Origin: DASRPD01 sp035646535
Lineage (GTDB): Bacteria > Actinomycetota > Acidimicrobiia > IMCC26256 > JANYLB01
Direction: 5' to 3'
Assembly: GCA_035646535.1 (NCBI GenBank)
Contig: DASRPD010000014.1
Span: 1 to 36,509 of the forward strand
DNA: 36,509 nucleotides
Position 1 is the first letter of the stretch; each line of letters opens with the position of its first letter. This document shows, piece after piece, positions 1 to 6,934 of this stretch. The notes below the pieces were generated by a model. It was not told the DNA's origin, searched no databases, and was given only the letters and a program-made list of their open reading frames with translations. The position numbers and the translations under genes were made by a program.

Positions 1-2
1 AC

Positions 3-179
3 CACCTCCTCATCGACGACATCCCCCGCCGACCCCTCCGCGTCCCCGAGAACGCCCTCGGCGACCGCCTCGCCGCCATCACCGAACTCGACGACGACGC
101 CCTCAACGTCCTCAACGGCGTCATCGACGGCCTCCTCGCCCGAACCCGCCTCACCACCCTCACCGCCGACATCAACTGA
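3..179 (+). CDS. C-terminal end of a possible XRE-type regulator (5' truncated by window)
   Basis: An open frame enters from the left edge and ends at a TGA at 177-179. The visible 58 residues begin HLLIDDIPRRPL and end LLARTRLTTLTADIN. The last third has the pattern LAAITELDDDALNVLNGVID, a leucine-rich helix like the C-terminal tail often seen in small helix-turn-helix regulators. No DNA-binding domain is inside the window, so the family is a guess. Codon use is strongly GC3-biased, like a real gene. The TGA overlaps the ATG of the next gene (ATGA), so the two are probably co-translated. Confidence 0.55.
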   Translation, partial: HLLIDDIPRRPLRVPENALGDRLAAITELDDDALNVLNGVIDGLLARTRLTTLTADIN

Positions 180-427
180 TGACGACGGCCATCCTCAGCG
201 CCGTGCCCGCTGAAGGCGACGGTCTCGCCCTCGTGTATCTCGTCGTCGCTCTGGTGCTCCTGGCGGTGTTCGGGCCCATCGCCGCGCTCATCGGGCGAGA
301 CGCCAACCGGCACGGCCGCAACGGGTGGGCCTGGGGCCTGCTGTTCCTTTGGCAGCCCGTCATCGTGGGCATCGCGTATCTGATCGTGCGCCGCAACCAT
401 CGTGCGCACGTGTCGGCGGCGAGCTGA
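179..427 (+). CDS. Small two-helix membrane protein
   Basis: This encodes 82 residues with two clear hydrophobic stretches. The first is about residues 16-39 (ALVYLVVALVLLAVFGPIAAL) and the second about 51-70 (WGLLFLWQPVIVGIAYLIV). A polar loop GRDANRHGRNG lies between them, and the tail RRNHRAH is basic and probably cytoplasmic. The ATG shares bases with the upstream stop codon (ATGA), which fixes the start and suggests a two-gene operon. I do not recognise a family with a known function. Proteins of this shape are usually annotated as hypothetical membrane proteins. Confidence 0.65.
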   Translation: MTTAILSAVPAEGDGLALVYLVVALVLLAVFGPIAALIGRDANRHGRNGWAWGLLFLWQPVIVGIAYLIVRRNHRAHVSAAS

Positions 428-443
428 CGACCCGGGGACCGCC

Positions 444-923
444 TCAGCCCTCGTCGCAGCGCTCGCTGATCCCCTCATCGAACTCCGCCCGACTTCGATA
501 CGCAGAACTGCGCACAAGCACCTCATCGCTCCTGAGGTCGTCGATCTCGAAGCTCATCGGGACGGTTCCCTGCTCGCTGGTTGTGACGACTACCTGGACG
601 TGATCACCCGGCTCCAAGGCACCGTCGAGGGCTGTGACCTCGAGGAAGCCCGGCGGGGTCTGGCCCACGGTGAAGGCCTGCTCCCGTGATCCTCCCCCGT
701 CAACCTCGATCGCCCACAGCTCCCGCAGGACCTCCTCGAAGTCGTCATCGGTGAGGTTCACAGCGACGCGTTCCACGACCTCGCCAGGGCAAGCGCCGAA
801 GAGGACCGTCACCTCGTCGCCTTCAGCTCGCAGCGCTCCAACCTGGTCCCGGGACGGCACCTCGTCGCCCCAGCAGCCGGCAATCATCACCCCAGCCCCG
901 ACCACCACGGCCAGGGCCCGCAT
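444..923 (-). CDS. Secreted lipoprotein, candidate immunity partner of the RHS tip
   Basis: From the ATG at 923 the protein has 159 residues. It begins MRALAVVVGAGVMIAGCWG, a short charged N-terminus, a hydrophobic core and a lipobox ending IAGC, so it should be a signal-peptidase-II lipoprotein. The mature part is acidic and rich in beta-prone segments (VTVLFGACPGEVV, HVQVVVTTSEQG), with further cysteines in FGAC and ERCDEG that could form a disulphide. An in-frame ATG upstream (989) would lie inside the preceding gene and spoil the signal peptide, so it was not used. The ATG lies two bases after the stop of the RHS C-terminal gene. That tight spacing is what one expects of a toxin followed by its immunity gene, but the immunity role is inferred from position only. 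No family was recognised. Confidence 0.65.
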   Translation of the reverse strand: MRALAVVVGAGVMIAGCWGDEVPSRDQVGALRAEGDEVTVLFGACPGEVVERVAVNLTDDDFEEVLRELWAIEVDGGGSREQAFTVGQTPPGFLEVTALDGALEPGDHVQVVVTTSEQGTVPMSFEIDDLRSDEVLVRSSAYRSRAEFDEGISERCDEG

Positions 924-925
924 CC

Positions 926-1500
926 TCAGCAGCCGCACTTGTAGCCGCCGTCCTCGAGCCCAGCCCAGATCTCGAAGACGTTGCGGCACTCGTCACCGCC
1001 CGTGCGCAGGGTCTCGAGGCCGTAGAGGAGCGGGAAGCCGACGCCGCCGCCGAACAGCGCCCACTGGCGCGTGTGCACGGTCTCATGAGCCAGCAGCCGG
1101 CCATTGTTTGCCGCCGCGAAGTCGACCTTGCTCAACGTCGTATTGATGGTGCTCCCCGTCACGAAGGTCCGATCGCTCGCACCGCTGATGGCGCCGCCGT
1201 AGCAGACGACCGTGAGGTGGGCGTTCCAATCGCAGTCGCCGCCGGTCCAGGAGTTGATCGTCGCCGTCGTCGCAGTGACCGGGGCGTTCACGACCGCCAC
1301 CGTCACATCGACAGCTCGACCACCCACGTCCTTCACAACATCGACGACATCGCCGAGGCTGGGGAAGCCAATGAGCCCGGTGGGATCGGTGAAGTTCGTC
1401 GGGTTGTTCCCGGCGTACGCGTACGCCGCTCGCGTTAGCGCCGCGATTGGGTCGCGGGTGAGGAACTGTCCGCTTGCTGGGTCGTAGTAGCGGGCAACAC
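926..1500 (-). pseudogene. Truncated RHS-repeat protein: end of core plus metallopeptidase-like toxin tip
   Basis: The frame carries the signature end of an RHS/YD core, RYYDPASGQFLTRDPI, then YAYAGNNPTNFTDPTGLIG, which marks the point where polymorphic toxin tips begin. The tip of about 150 residues contains LLAHETVHTRQW (codons for HETVH at 1073-1087), an HExxH zinc-protease-like motif, then FPLLYGLE and a cysteine-bearing end KCGC. The large RHS barrel that should precede this is missing. The same frame stays open upstream to about 1738, but that part does not look like RHS sequence and its first 28 bases run into vapC. This is either a broken gene or an orphan tip cassette left by recombination. 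Related domains act as secreted effectors in polymorphic toxin systems. Activity of this copy is unknown. Confidence 0.75.
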
Positions 1501-1710
1501 AACTTCTCGCCGTCGCGCGCCTTCGCGCCCGGGGTCCGCGTACGGGTTGACCTGCGGAGATATGGGTCCGTCGACACCGTGGTGAGGGTCGGTTCGTGGC
1601 GCGAAACGCGAACGCGTGATTTCGCGGTGAACGCGTGTGCTCGTACACGCGAGCGGTGGTGAGATCCTGCACACGGGAAGTCTCCCACGCCGCGAGGACA
1701 GCTCGGTCCG

Positions 1711-2121
1711 CTACGGGATGAGTTCGAACGCGGTGCAATGTGCGGGGCGCACGACGGCGAAGTCGCGTTGGTTCAAGGTCGCGAGGGTCGTGACTTTCAA
1801 CCGTTCGCTGACGGCGACAATCGACGCGTCGACGAGACCGAGCCGGAGCGTCTCGTAGGTCTCGATGAGCGTTGCGGCGCGTTCCCAGTCCGCTGCGGTG
1901 GGGTCAACAACGGTCAACTCGCCGCCCGTAATCAGGCGGACGAATGCTGCCTCGGAACGCGGTCCGAGGTTCCGTTCGATCTGCCACGCGGTCTCGGCGA
2001 CGACGAGAGACACCACGTTGAGGTCGCCGCGACGCTCGGCGAGCAACTCGGCACAGCGTGCGTGATCGCGGTCGGTGCTGTCCGCGGCGGCGAGCAGCAC
2101 GCCCGTGTCGACCAGGAGCAT
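1711..2121 (-). CDS. vapC: VapC-type PIN-domain ribonuclease toxin
   Basis: This is a 136-residue PIN domain. The expected acidic residues are all visible: D5 in MLLVDTGVLL, E43 in VVAETAW, D98 in LGLVDASIV and D120 in TLNQRDF. PIN toxins of this size cut RNA (often tRNA or rRNA) with Mg2+/Mn2+ when their antitoxin is degraded. The start is eight bases after the stop of the antitoxin-like gene, which is the usual antitoxin-then-toxin order. The gene looks intact. The target cannot be predicted from sequence. Confidence 0.88.
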   Translation of the reverse strand: MLLVDTGVLLAAADSTDRDHARCAELLAERRGDLNVVSLVVAETAWQIERNLGPRSEAAFVRLITGGELTVVDPTAADWERAATLIETYETLRLGLVDASIVAVSERLKVTTLATLNQRDFAVVRPAHCTAFELIP

Positions 2122-2129
2122 CAGCAGAG

Positions 2130-2366
2130 TTAGAAGTCGCGGGCGGCCGTGCCCGACGTCTGCTCCGCGCGGATCTCACGGTGTCGGCGGCCGAGGTCAC
2201 CCCGGCCCGAGGCGCCTGACCCGATGAACGCTGCGAGCGGGTCGTCGGTGTTGGCGGGGAGCTGGGCGGCGAGTTCTGCGACCACGGTCTCGACGGTCAC
2301 CCCGCGGCGGGTGGCTTCGGCGCGGAGCCGGGCGAGGACTTCGTCGGAGAGTTCGACCGATGACAT
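2130..2366 (-). CDS. vapB: VapB-like antitoxin
   Basis: From the ATG at 2366 this is 78 residues. The N-terminal part, SSVELSDEVLARLRAEATRRG, has the strand-helix pattern of ribbon-helix-helix DNA-binding antitoxins. The C-terminal part, DPLAAFIGSGASGRGDLGRRHREI, resembles the toxin-wrapping tail found in antitoxins paired with PIN toxins. It lies directly upstream of the PIN gene, so the pair should autoregulate. A second ATG at 2375 would add three residues. I prefer 2366 because a TAGAAT -10-like box covers 2374-2379, which would make the message nearly leaderless. Confidence 0.8.
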   Translation of the reverse strand: MSSVELSDEVLARLRAEATRRGVTVETVVAELAAQLPANTDDPLAAFIGSGASGRGDLGRRHREIRAEQTSGTAARDF

Positions 2367-2373
2367 GGTCCGC

Positions 2374-2379
2374 ATTCTA
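2374..2379 (-). promoter_or_regulatory. Possible -10 box of vapBC
   Basis: On the minus strand TAGAAT lies seven bases before the ATG at 2366. No good -35 hexamer is visible at 16-18 bases upstream, so this rests on the -10 match alone. If real, the transcript would have almost no leader, which is common in actinomycetes. Confidence 0.3.
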
Positions 2380-2408
2380 CGACCATCCTGTGATCACCCG
2401 AGCCGCGT

Positions 2409-2639
2409 TCAGGTCTGGCGGGCGGAGGGGTGGGTGCGGGCGTGGACTTCGGTGAGTTTGTCGATGCTGACGTGGGTGTAGATCTGGGTGGTTTCGAGCC
2501 GGGCGTGGCCGAGGAGTTCCGCGACGTAGCGGATGTCGGCTCCGCCTTCGAGCATCCCGGTCGCCGCGGTGTGGCGTAGGAGGTGGCAGGAGCCGGGTTT
2601 GCCGGTGCCGGCGTGGATGTAGGCGCGGTAGTGCAAGCA
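2409..2639 (-). pseudogene. C-terminal fragment of a tyrosine recombinase
   Basis: About 76 residues match the catalytic end of an XerC/D- or phage-type integrase. They include CHLLRHTAATGML (catalytic arginine and histidine of the HxxR box), ELLGHARLETTQIYTHV (LGH histidine and the tyrosine nucleophile in YTHV), and a tail ending in SARQT. Everything upstream of about 2639 in this frame (basic, Arg/Pro-rich) no longer resembles a recombinase, so the N-terminal and core-binding parts are gone. The remnant marks an old integration or rearrangement point between the VapBC pair and the IS1182 insertion. Confidence 0.8.
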
Positions 2640-2794
2640 TTTCTCGAGCGCACGAACGGGCCAGCCAGCTGCACGACGCCGAAGACTCGGCTCGGCCGTA
2701 GTCGCGCCCAAGATCCGCATCGGCGATCTGCTCGCCAGGCGAGCACAGCGCACGGTATCCCAGAACGCGCAGGGCCTGATCGTTCGGTAGTGGC

Positions 2795-3067
2795 TCAGTT
2801 TGAGTTGCCGAGTACCAGGAGTAGGTATGCGGCAGGTCCGGCCAGGAAGGCGATACCGGCGAAGAGGATATGAACGCCTTGGATTCTCCCGGGCTCGGAC
2901 TTGCTGAACGCTCCCCGGAGCGCGCCGACCATGCCAACGATGATGCTGAGGAAGAGCGTCAGACTGAAGAGCAGCGGCGACGTGAGCACCGAGAGGAGTG
3001 CGATTCCGGCGTAAGGCCAAGGTGTCGCGAATGCTCCGTGGCGTTGACTCCGACGGGTCTCTATCAG
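2795..3067 (-). CDS. Small membrane protein, start uncertain (CTG?)
   Basis: The frame encodes two or three hydrophobic segments: WPYAGIALLSVLTSPLLF continuing to LTLFLSIIVG, then HILFAGIAFLAG and PAAYLLLVLG. A basic loop (RGAFSKSEPGRIQG) separates them. There is no ATG in the open frame, which runs from a stop at 3083-3085. A GTG at 2989 would cut into the first helix. A CTG at 3067 is preceded by AGGAGG seven bases upstream, so CTG initiation would give about 90 residues with a hydrophilic N-terminus. The IS1182 left end begins directly upstream, so its native promoter may be disrupted. No family was recognised. Confidence 0.45.
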   Translation of the reverse strand: MIETRRSQRHGAFATPWPYAGIALLSVLTSPLLFSLTLFLSIIVGMVGALRGAFSKSEPGRIQGVHILFAGIAFLAGPAAYLLLVLGNSN

Positions 3068-3082
3068 GGCACGACCTCCTGC

Positions 3083-3098
3083 CTAGGTGGCTGGTGTG
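3083..3098 (+). repeat. Left terminal inverted repeat of the IS1182 element
   Basis: CTAGGTGGCTGGTGTG matches the complement of 4941-4956 exactly over 16 bases. After that the ends diverge (TTTCGCGG versus AATCGTGA). Confidence 0.85.
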
Positions 3099-3178
3099 TT
3101 TCGCGGGTGTGAGTGCTCGCGTTTTGTGTGCTGATGGTCGACAATCACGTGTATGTGGTTCTGGACCGGGAGTGATCG

Positions 3179-4771
3179 ATGACGGTTGGGTTGGCTCCGA
3201 AGCAGGCGGATCTCCTCCGAGGGTCGGCGGCGGCGTGCGAAGGGCGTGTGGCGAGCGACTCGGTGTGGGCGGTGCTGCACCGTGAGGGGCACCGGTTGTT
3301 CCCCGACGAGATGTTCGCCGACTTGTTCTCCGATCGGGGCCGGCGCAGCGTGTCGCCCCAGATCGTGGCGACGGTGATGGTGTTGCAACGTCTGTTCGGC
3401 TTGTCGGATCGGGAGGCGGTGGAGGCGTTTACCTTCGATGCCCGCTGGAAGTACGCGTGTGGCGGGCTGGTGTTCGACCACCCCGGGTTCGCGCACACGG
3501 TGCTGGTCGATATGCGAGCCCGTCTCGATGTGTCCGGCGACAAGCGGCGCATCTTCGACGTGACGGTGCAGGCCGCGGGCGCGGCGGGGTTGGTGGGCGC
3601 GAAGCGGGTGTTGGACTCGACGCCGTTGTATGACGCGGTGGCGACGATGGACACGATCACGTTGATCCGCTCGGCGATCCGTTCTCTGTTGCGGGTCGCT
3701 GCGGCCGACCTCGAGGCCGAGTTGCGGGCGGTGCTGGTAAGCGGTGACGGCTACGCCAGTGCGGCGAAGCCGCAGATCGATTGGGACGACGCCGAGGCTC
3801 GTGACGCGCTCATCGATTCCCGCGCCAGGGACGCGTTCGCGTGCCTGGCGGTCCTCGATGGCCGCGAGCTCGGGCCCGAGGTGGACGAAGCGGCGGTGCT
3901 GTTGGCGACGGTGGTGGGCCAGGATCTCGAAGAGACCGACGACGGCAGCTTGCGCATCGCCCGCCGGGTCGCCAAGGACCGGGTGATCTCCACCGTCGAT
4001 CCCGAAGCCCGCCACGGCCACAAGACCAAGGCGCGTGGTTTCGACGGCTACAAGGGTCACGTCGCGATCGACCCGGACAGTGAGGTCATCACCGACACTG
4101 TGGTCAGCCCGGGCAACGCCGGAGACGCCAGCGTCGCCGAAGACCTCATCGACGACCTCCTCAGCGACGACGACACCGATGACGACGAGGCCGAACGGCG
4201 TCGCGTGTATGGCGATGCCGCCTATGGCACCGGCGAGTTCTTGGACCTTCTCGCCGATGAGGACATCGACTCGCGCTGCAAGACCCAGCCGCCCGCGCCG
4301 CGGCCCGGTGGGCTGTTCACCAAGGACCGCTTCGCCATCGACCTCGACACCGACACCGTGACCTGTCCCAACGGGGTGACCGTGACGATCCGCCGCGGCC
4401 GCGGCCGCGACGGCGATGGGATCGCGTACTTCGCCGAGCATTGCATCACCTGCCCGCTGCGAGCCTGCTGCACCAACGCTGCGGGCGGGCGCACCATCCG
4501 CGTCGGGATCTACGAGCAACGCCTCGCCGACGCTCGCGCGCAACGCCAAGATCCTGACTGGGTCGACGACTATCGGGCGACCCGCCCCAAAGTCGAACGC
4601 AAGCTCGGTCACCTGATGCGCCGCCGCCACGGCGGACGACAAGCACGCGTGCGCGGCAAACGCAAAGTCGACGCCGACTTCAGCCTCCTCGCCGCAGCGC
4701 AGAACCTCGCACGCCTCGCCACGCTCGGCCTGCGCTCCAACATGACCGCCGGATGGATCGCAACAACGTGA
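3179..4771 (+). CDS. IS1182-family transposase
   Basis: This is 530 residues, the usual size for the family. The N-terminal part (SVSPQIVATVMVLQRLFGLSD, about residues 57-77) is the DUF772-type domain. The candidate DDE residues are D146 in KRVLDSTPLYDAV, D346 in VYGDAAYGTGEF and E473 in KVERKLGHLMRR, followed by the basic RHGGRQARVRGKRK segment. Cysteines in HCITCPLRACC (around residues 420-431) recall the small zinc-binding insertion of this family. An acidic DDDTDDDEAE stretch near residue 330 is a linker. The start ATG at 3179 sits 81 bases inside the left end. The gene is intact. Confidence 0.93.
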   Translation: MTVGLAPKQADLLRGSAAACEGRVASDSVWAVLHREGHRLFPDEMFADLFSDRGRRSVSPQIVATVMVLQRLFGLSDREAVEAFTFDARWKYACGGLVFDHPGFAHTVLVDMRARLDVSGDKRRIFDVTVQAAGAAGLVGAKRVLDSTPLYDAVATMDTITLIRSAIRSLLRVAAADLEAELRAVLVSGDGYASAAKPQIDWDDAEARDALIDSRARDAFACLAVLDGRELGPEVDEAAVLLATVVGQDLEETDDGSLRIARRVAKDRVISTVDPEARHGHKTKARGFDGYKGHVAIDPDSEVITDTVVSPGNAGDASVAEDLIDDLLSDDDTDDDEAERRRVYGDAAYGTGEFLDLLADEDIDSRCKTQPPAPRPGGLFTKDRFAIDLDTDTVTCPNGVTVTIRRGRGRDGDGIAYFAEHCITCPLRACCTNAAGGRTIRVGIYEQRLADARAQRQDPDWVDDYRATRPKVERKLGHLMRRRHGGRQARVRGKRKVDADFSLLAAAQNLARLATLGLRSNMTAGWIATT

Positions 4772-4940
4772 GACCGACTCGCACGTCACCACCCGGCTCG
4801 ACCCGGAAGCTCTCACGGTCCGTCGAACCCGCCGGCAGTCCCCGAACGACGCGCTCCGGCCGATCCCGAACTCATCTGCCAAGGAGACGCTCGCCCGTGA
4901 CCGCTCGCCCACCGATGCTGACCACCCCAGCATCACGATT

Positions 4941-4956
4941 CACACCAGCCACCTAG
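4941..4956 (-). repeat. Right terminal inverted repeat of the IS1182 element
   Basis: Reads CACACCAGCCACCTAG on the plus strand, the exact complement of the left end at 3083-3098. The 100 bases between this end and the next gene (4957-5056) contain no recognisable feature. Confidence 0.85.
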
Positions 4957-5056
4957 AGGCTAATTGTGCCATGCCGTACGACGAGATGCAGAAGCAAGTA
5001 TGTATGGCTCCCGACGGTCCACCAGTCGGTACCGCGGCCCACGTTCTGATCGAGGA

Positions 5057-5704
5057 CTAGGTCCAGGTATCTGGGCGGCGGAGTTCGATGCCACCTTGGC
5101 CGGGCACCAGGTCAGGTAGCTGGCACTTCCCGAGGGCCGACGTGCTGAAGTGGAGATGAGAGTCGCTCTCGGCTACTAGATCGGCGGAAGTGCGTCCGCG
5201 CGGAGAAACCACGATGATGCGCTTGCCCTCGCCCTGCGCTACCCGAACTGCGGGAACTAGATCGGCGTCAGCGCAGATGAGAATCGCCGTGTCGTACTCG
5301 TCGCGGATCGCCCCGGCGACTAGATGGGTCGCGACGTTCACGTCCGTCATCTTCTCGTTTGGCCGATCACGCGTGGCGCTGCACTCTCGACACTTGACCG
5401 ACCGGTGGACATACTTGCCTTCGATGATCTCCAAGCCCCCGTGCGCGTCAAGCGCATCAAGGTAGGTCGACTGACGCTTCTTCGATTCCGCGGGCTTCTT
5501 CACTCGAGCGGTGAAATATTTCACGGCCACGAGGGCCTGTCCGGGGCGTACGAAGGTCTCCACGAGTGCCCGATAGTCGAGCCAGTAGAATCGCTGAAAT
5601 CCCTTATCGTGAAGCCCGTGGTACACGTTGAAACCGTCGACGAAGGCAGCGACCCGTTCGTCTGGTTCTTGCCAAGGCGGCCATCTCAGCCCTATCCTGA
5701 TCAC
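5057..5704 (-). CDS. NYN-domain (LabA/DUF88-like) putative ribonuclease
   Basis: From the GTG at 5704 the protein has 215 residues. It opens with the NYN signature AAFVDGFNVYHGL (catalytic-type D23), has KMTDVNVATHLVAGA with a second acidic residue, and ICADADLVPAVRVAQ with the paired aspartates that bind metal in this PIN-like fold. An insertion KCRECSATRDRPNEK carries a CxxC that could bind zinc with another element. The GTG shares bases with the TGA of the upstream frame (GTGA), giving a coupled start. An ATG at 5776 would add 24 residues that do not look like the family. NYN proteins of this group are known or presumed RNases. Substrate here is unknown. Confidence 0.82.
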   Translation of the reverse strand: MIRIGLRWPPWQEPDERVAAFVDGFNVYHGLHDKGFQRFYWLDYRALVETFVRPGQALVAVKYFTARVKKPAESKKRQSTYLDALDAHGGLEIIEGKYVHRSVKCRECSATRDRPNEKMTDVNVATHLVAGAIRDEYDTAILICADADLVPAVRVAQGEGKRIIVVSPRGRTSADLVAESDSHLHFSTSALGKCQLPDLVPGQGGIELRRPDTWT

Positions 5705-5976
5705 ACAGCGCCAGTTCGGAGACGACTGGTTAGACGGCCCGTCCTTTGGGGCGGGTTCGTCCGTTTCTGGCCCCAATATCTGCGCAGCAGGGCATCGCGG
5801 CTAAGGGTCATGAGGCTCACGGTACCGTCGTGTGTGGAGCGTCCGGGAGTGAGTCCGAACCCTGGTGCCCACGACCACCGCGTACCGCACTCGTCGCATC
5901 GGTAGCGCAGCGGCTGCGCGGTCATCTCGTCGCCGGCCTCGAGTACGAGTTCGGCGTCACAGTCCTCGCATGTCAC
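5701..5976 (-). CDS. Small zinc-ribbon protein upstream of the NYN gene
   Basis: A GTG at 5976 opens a 91-residue frame beginning VTCEDCDAELVLEAG and continuing LRYRCDECGTRWSWAPG. The two CxxC pairs about 30 residues apart make a convincing zinc ribbon. The second half is basic (LLRRYWGQKRTNPPQR) and could touch nucleic acid. An internal ATG at MTAQPLRYRC would lose the first CxxC. The frame ends in GTGA overlapping the NYN start, suggesting translational coupling. The gene sits beside decayed transposon DNA, so it might itself be a remnant. The paired cysteines are the main support. Confidence 0.45.
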   Translation of the reverse strand: MTCEDCDAELVLEAGDEMTAQPLRYRCDECGTRWSWAPGFGLTPGRSTHDGTVSLMTLSRDALLRRYWGQKRTNPPQRTGRLTSRLRTGAV

Positions 5977-6043
5977 GCCCGCGAAGTGTACGGCGGGAGG
6001 AGCTGCGTTGGCGACGAGTCGAGACCGGGGGTAGGGCCCGACG

Positions 6044-6154
6044 CTGGCCGAGCTGCGCGAGGCGAATACGCGGATCGCGCAGCTGGAACGGTCGCTCGGC
6101 AAGAAGACCTCCGAGTTGGAAGTCGCGGGGGAACTCTCGCGGGACTGGACGTGA
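6044..6154 (+). pseudogene. Remnant of an IS3-family OrfA (coiled-coil part)
   Basis: A 36-codon stretch reads LAELREANTRIAQLERSLG then KKTSELEVAGELSRDW, ending at a TGA at 6152-6154. This is the heptad-rich segment that follows the helix-turn-helix in OrfA proteins of IS3-type elements. An in-frame TAG lies just upstream at 6032, and neither the helix-turn-helix nor OrfB is present nearby. It is a fragment with no coding role left. Confidence 0.55.
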
Positions 6155-6222
6155 ACGTCCGCGTGTCCAGGGCCCGCGCGGTGGTCGCCCGGAGACGTCG
6201 GCCTGCTGTGGCCGCACGGGCC

Positions 6223-6339
6223 GGCAGCATCCGCGAGGAGCGGCGTGAAGCGTTGCACCCACCGGCGGATGGCGACGTGGTCGACCTCGATCCCACGCTC
6301 ACCGAGGAGTTCCTCGAGGTCCCGGTAGGAGTTGTCGTT
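6223..6339 (-). pseudogene. Remnant of an IS6-family transposase
   Basis: On the minus strand 39 residues read NDNSYRDLEELLGERGIEV then DHVAIRRWVQRFTPLL, the typical N-terminal helix-turn-helix stretch of IS6-family DDE transposases (pattern SYRDVEELL..RGV.VDH.T..RWVQRF.P). The DDE core that should follow (VDETYVKV) is absent, and the frame after residue 39 is unrelated. The flanking frame is also degenerate, so this is a small relic. Confidence 0.65.
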
Positions 6340-6934
6340 CGCTGAACGGCTGGAGTTGCAGCGCCGGGTTCGTGCCGGCGAGGTCGAAACCTCACCAGCT
6401 GCTCCCGGACGGTCGACAAGTCCAGGGAATGACACCCTGGTCGATCAGCGTGTGAGTTTGACCACCCGCGGGTAGCCGGCCCCGACTGCTCTTCAGCGTT
6501 CCCAGCCTGGGACGGCGCAGCGAGACGCCTCTGGGCCGCGGCTGGGCCGCGGGATGTCGAGAAACAGCGCGAACTGGCGACTAGCGACGAACAATGAAAC
6601 CGCAGGTCAAGAAGCCCTTCGGTCGGCACTGTTGCATTGAGCGAGCGCAGCATCCTCGACCGGCGCGGTGTCGTCGCGTGCGACGGCCGCGCGCGGAGGA
6701 CCGCGCCGCGGTGGCTCCTGTCCGTAGAAGGCGGGGCACCTTCTGTCGATAGCCATCGGCGGGTTTGGCCACTGGACGCCCGTCGTGCGCGTCGAGTGAA
6801 CAGACCTGGGTGAGTTGGGGCGGTCGGGTGAGGCGGGTCCGGGCGGTCGGGCGGGCTACCCGGTCCGGCGGAGGCACGGGCACCGCTCTACGCTGGCCGA
6901 CGCACGCCGTCACCACCCACGAGGAGCCCACCGG
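6340..6934. other. Gene-free stretch upstream of bioB
   Basis: No protein-like frame was found here. The left part is probably eroded transposon DNA continuing from the IS6 relic. The right part (about 6780-6934) is the leader of bioB, very G-rich, with a possible TACGCT -10-like box near 6890 but no convincing -35. No biotin-regulator operator could be recognised by eye. Confidence 0.4.
6921..6926 (+). promoter_or_regulatory. Ribosome binding site of bioB
   Basis: GAGGAG lies eight bases before the ATG at 6935. It decides the bioB start against the longer open frame that begins at 6815. Confidence 0.8.

Larger units (their letters stand above)
3083..4956 (+). mobile_element. Complete IS1182-family insertion sequence
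   Basis: The ends are perfect 16-base inverted repeats, CTAGGTGGCTGGTGTG at 3083-3098 and its complement at 4941-4956. They enclose one full-length transposase gene. CTAG is its own complement, so it could instead be a 4-bp target duplication. In that case the element proper is 3087-4952 with 12-base repeats beginning GTGGCTGGTGTG. Nothing inside is visibly damaged, so the copy may be recent and active. Confidence 0.85.

Noticed and set aside
3083..4936. 617-codon open frame antisense to the IS1182 transposase
   Set aside because: Shadow of the transposase on the other strand. It ends in Arg/His-rich sequence and shows no domain.
6625..6636. GGCACTGTTGCA, resembling the end of IS6 elements
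   Set aside because: Its orientation fits an element extending to the right, whereas the IS6 relic lies to the left and no transposase follows on the right. Could be chance.
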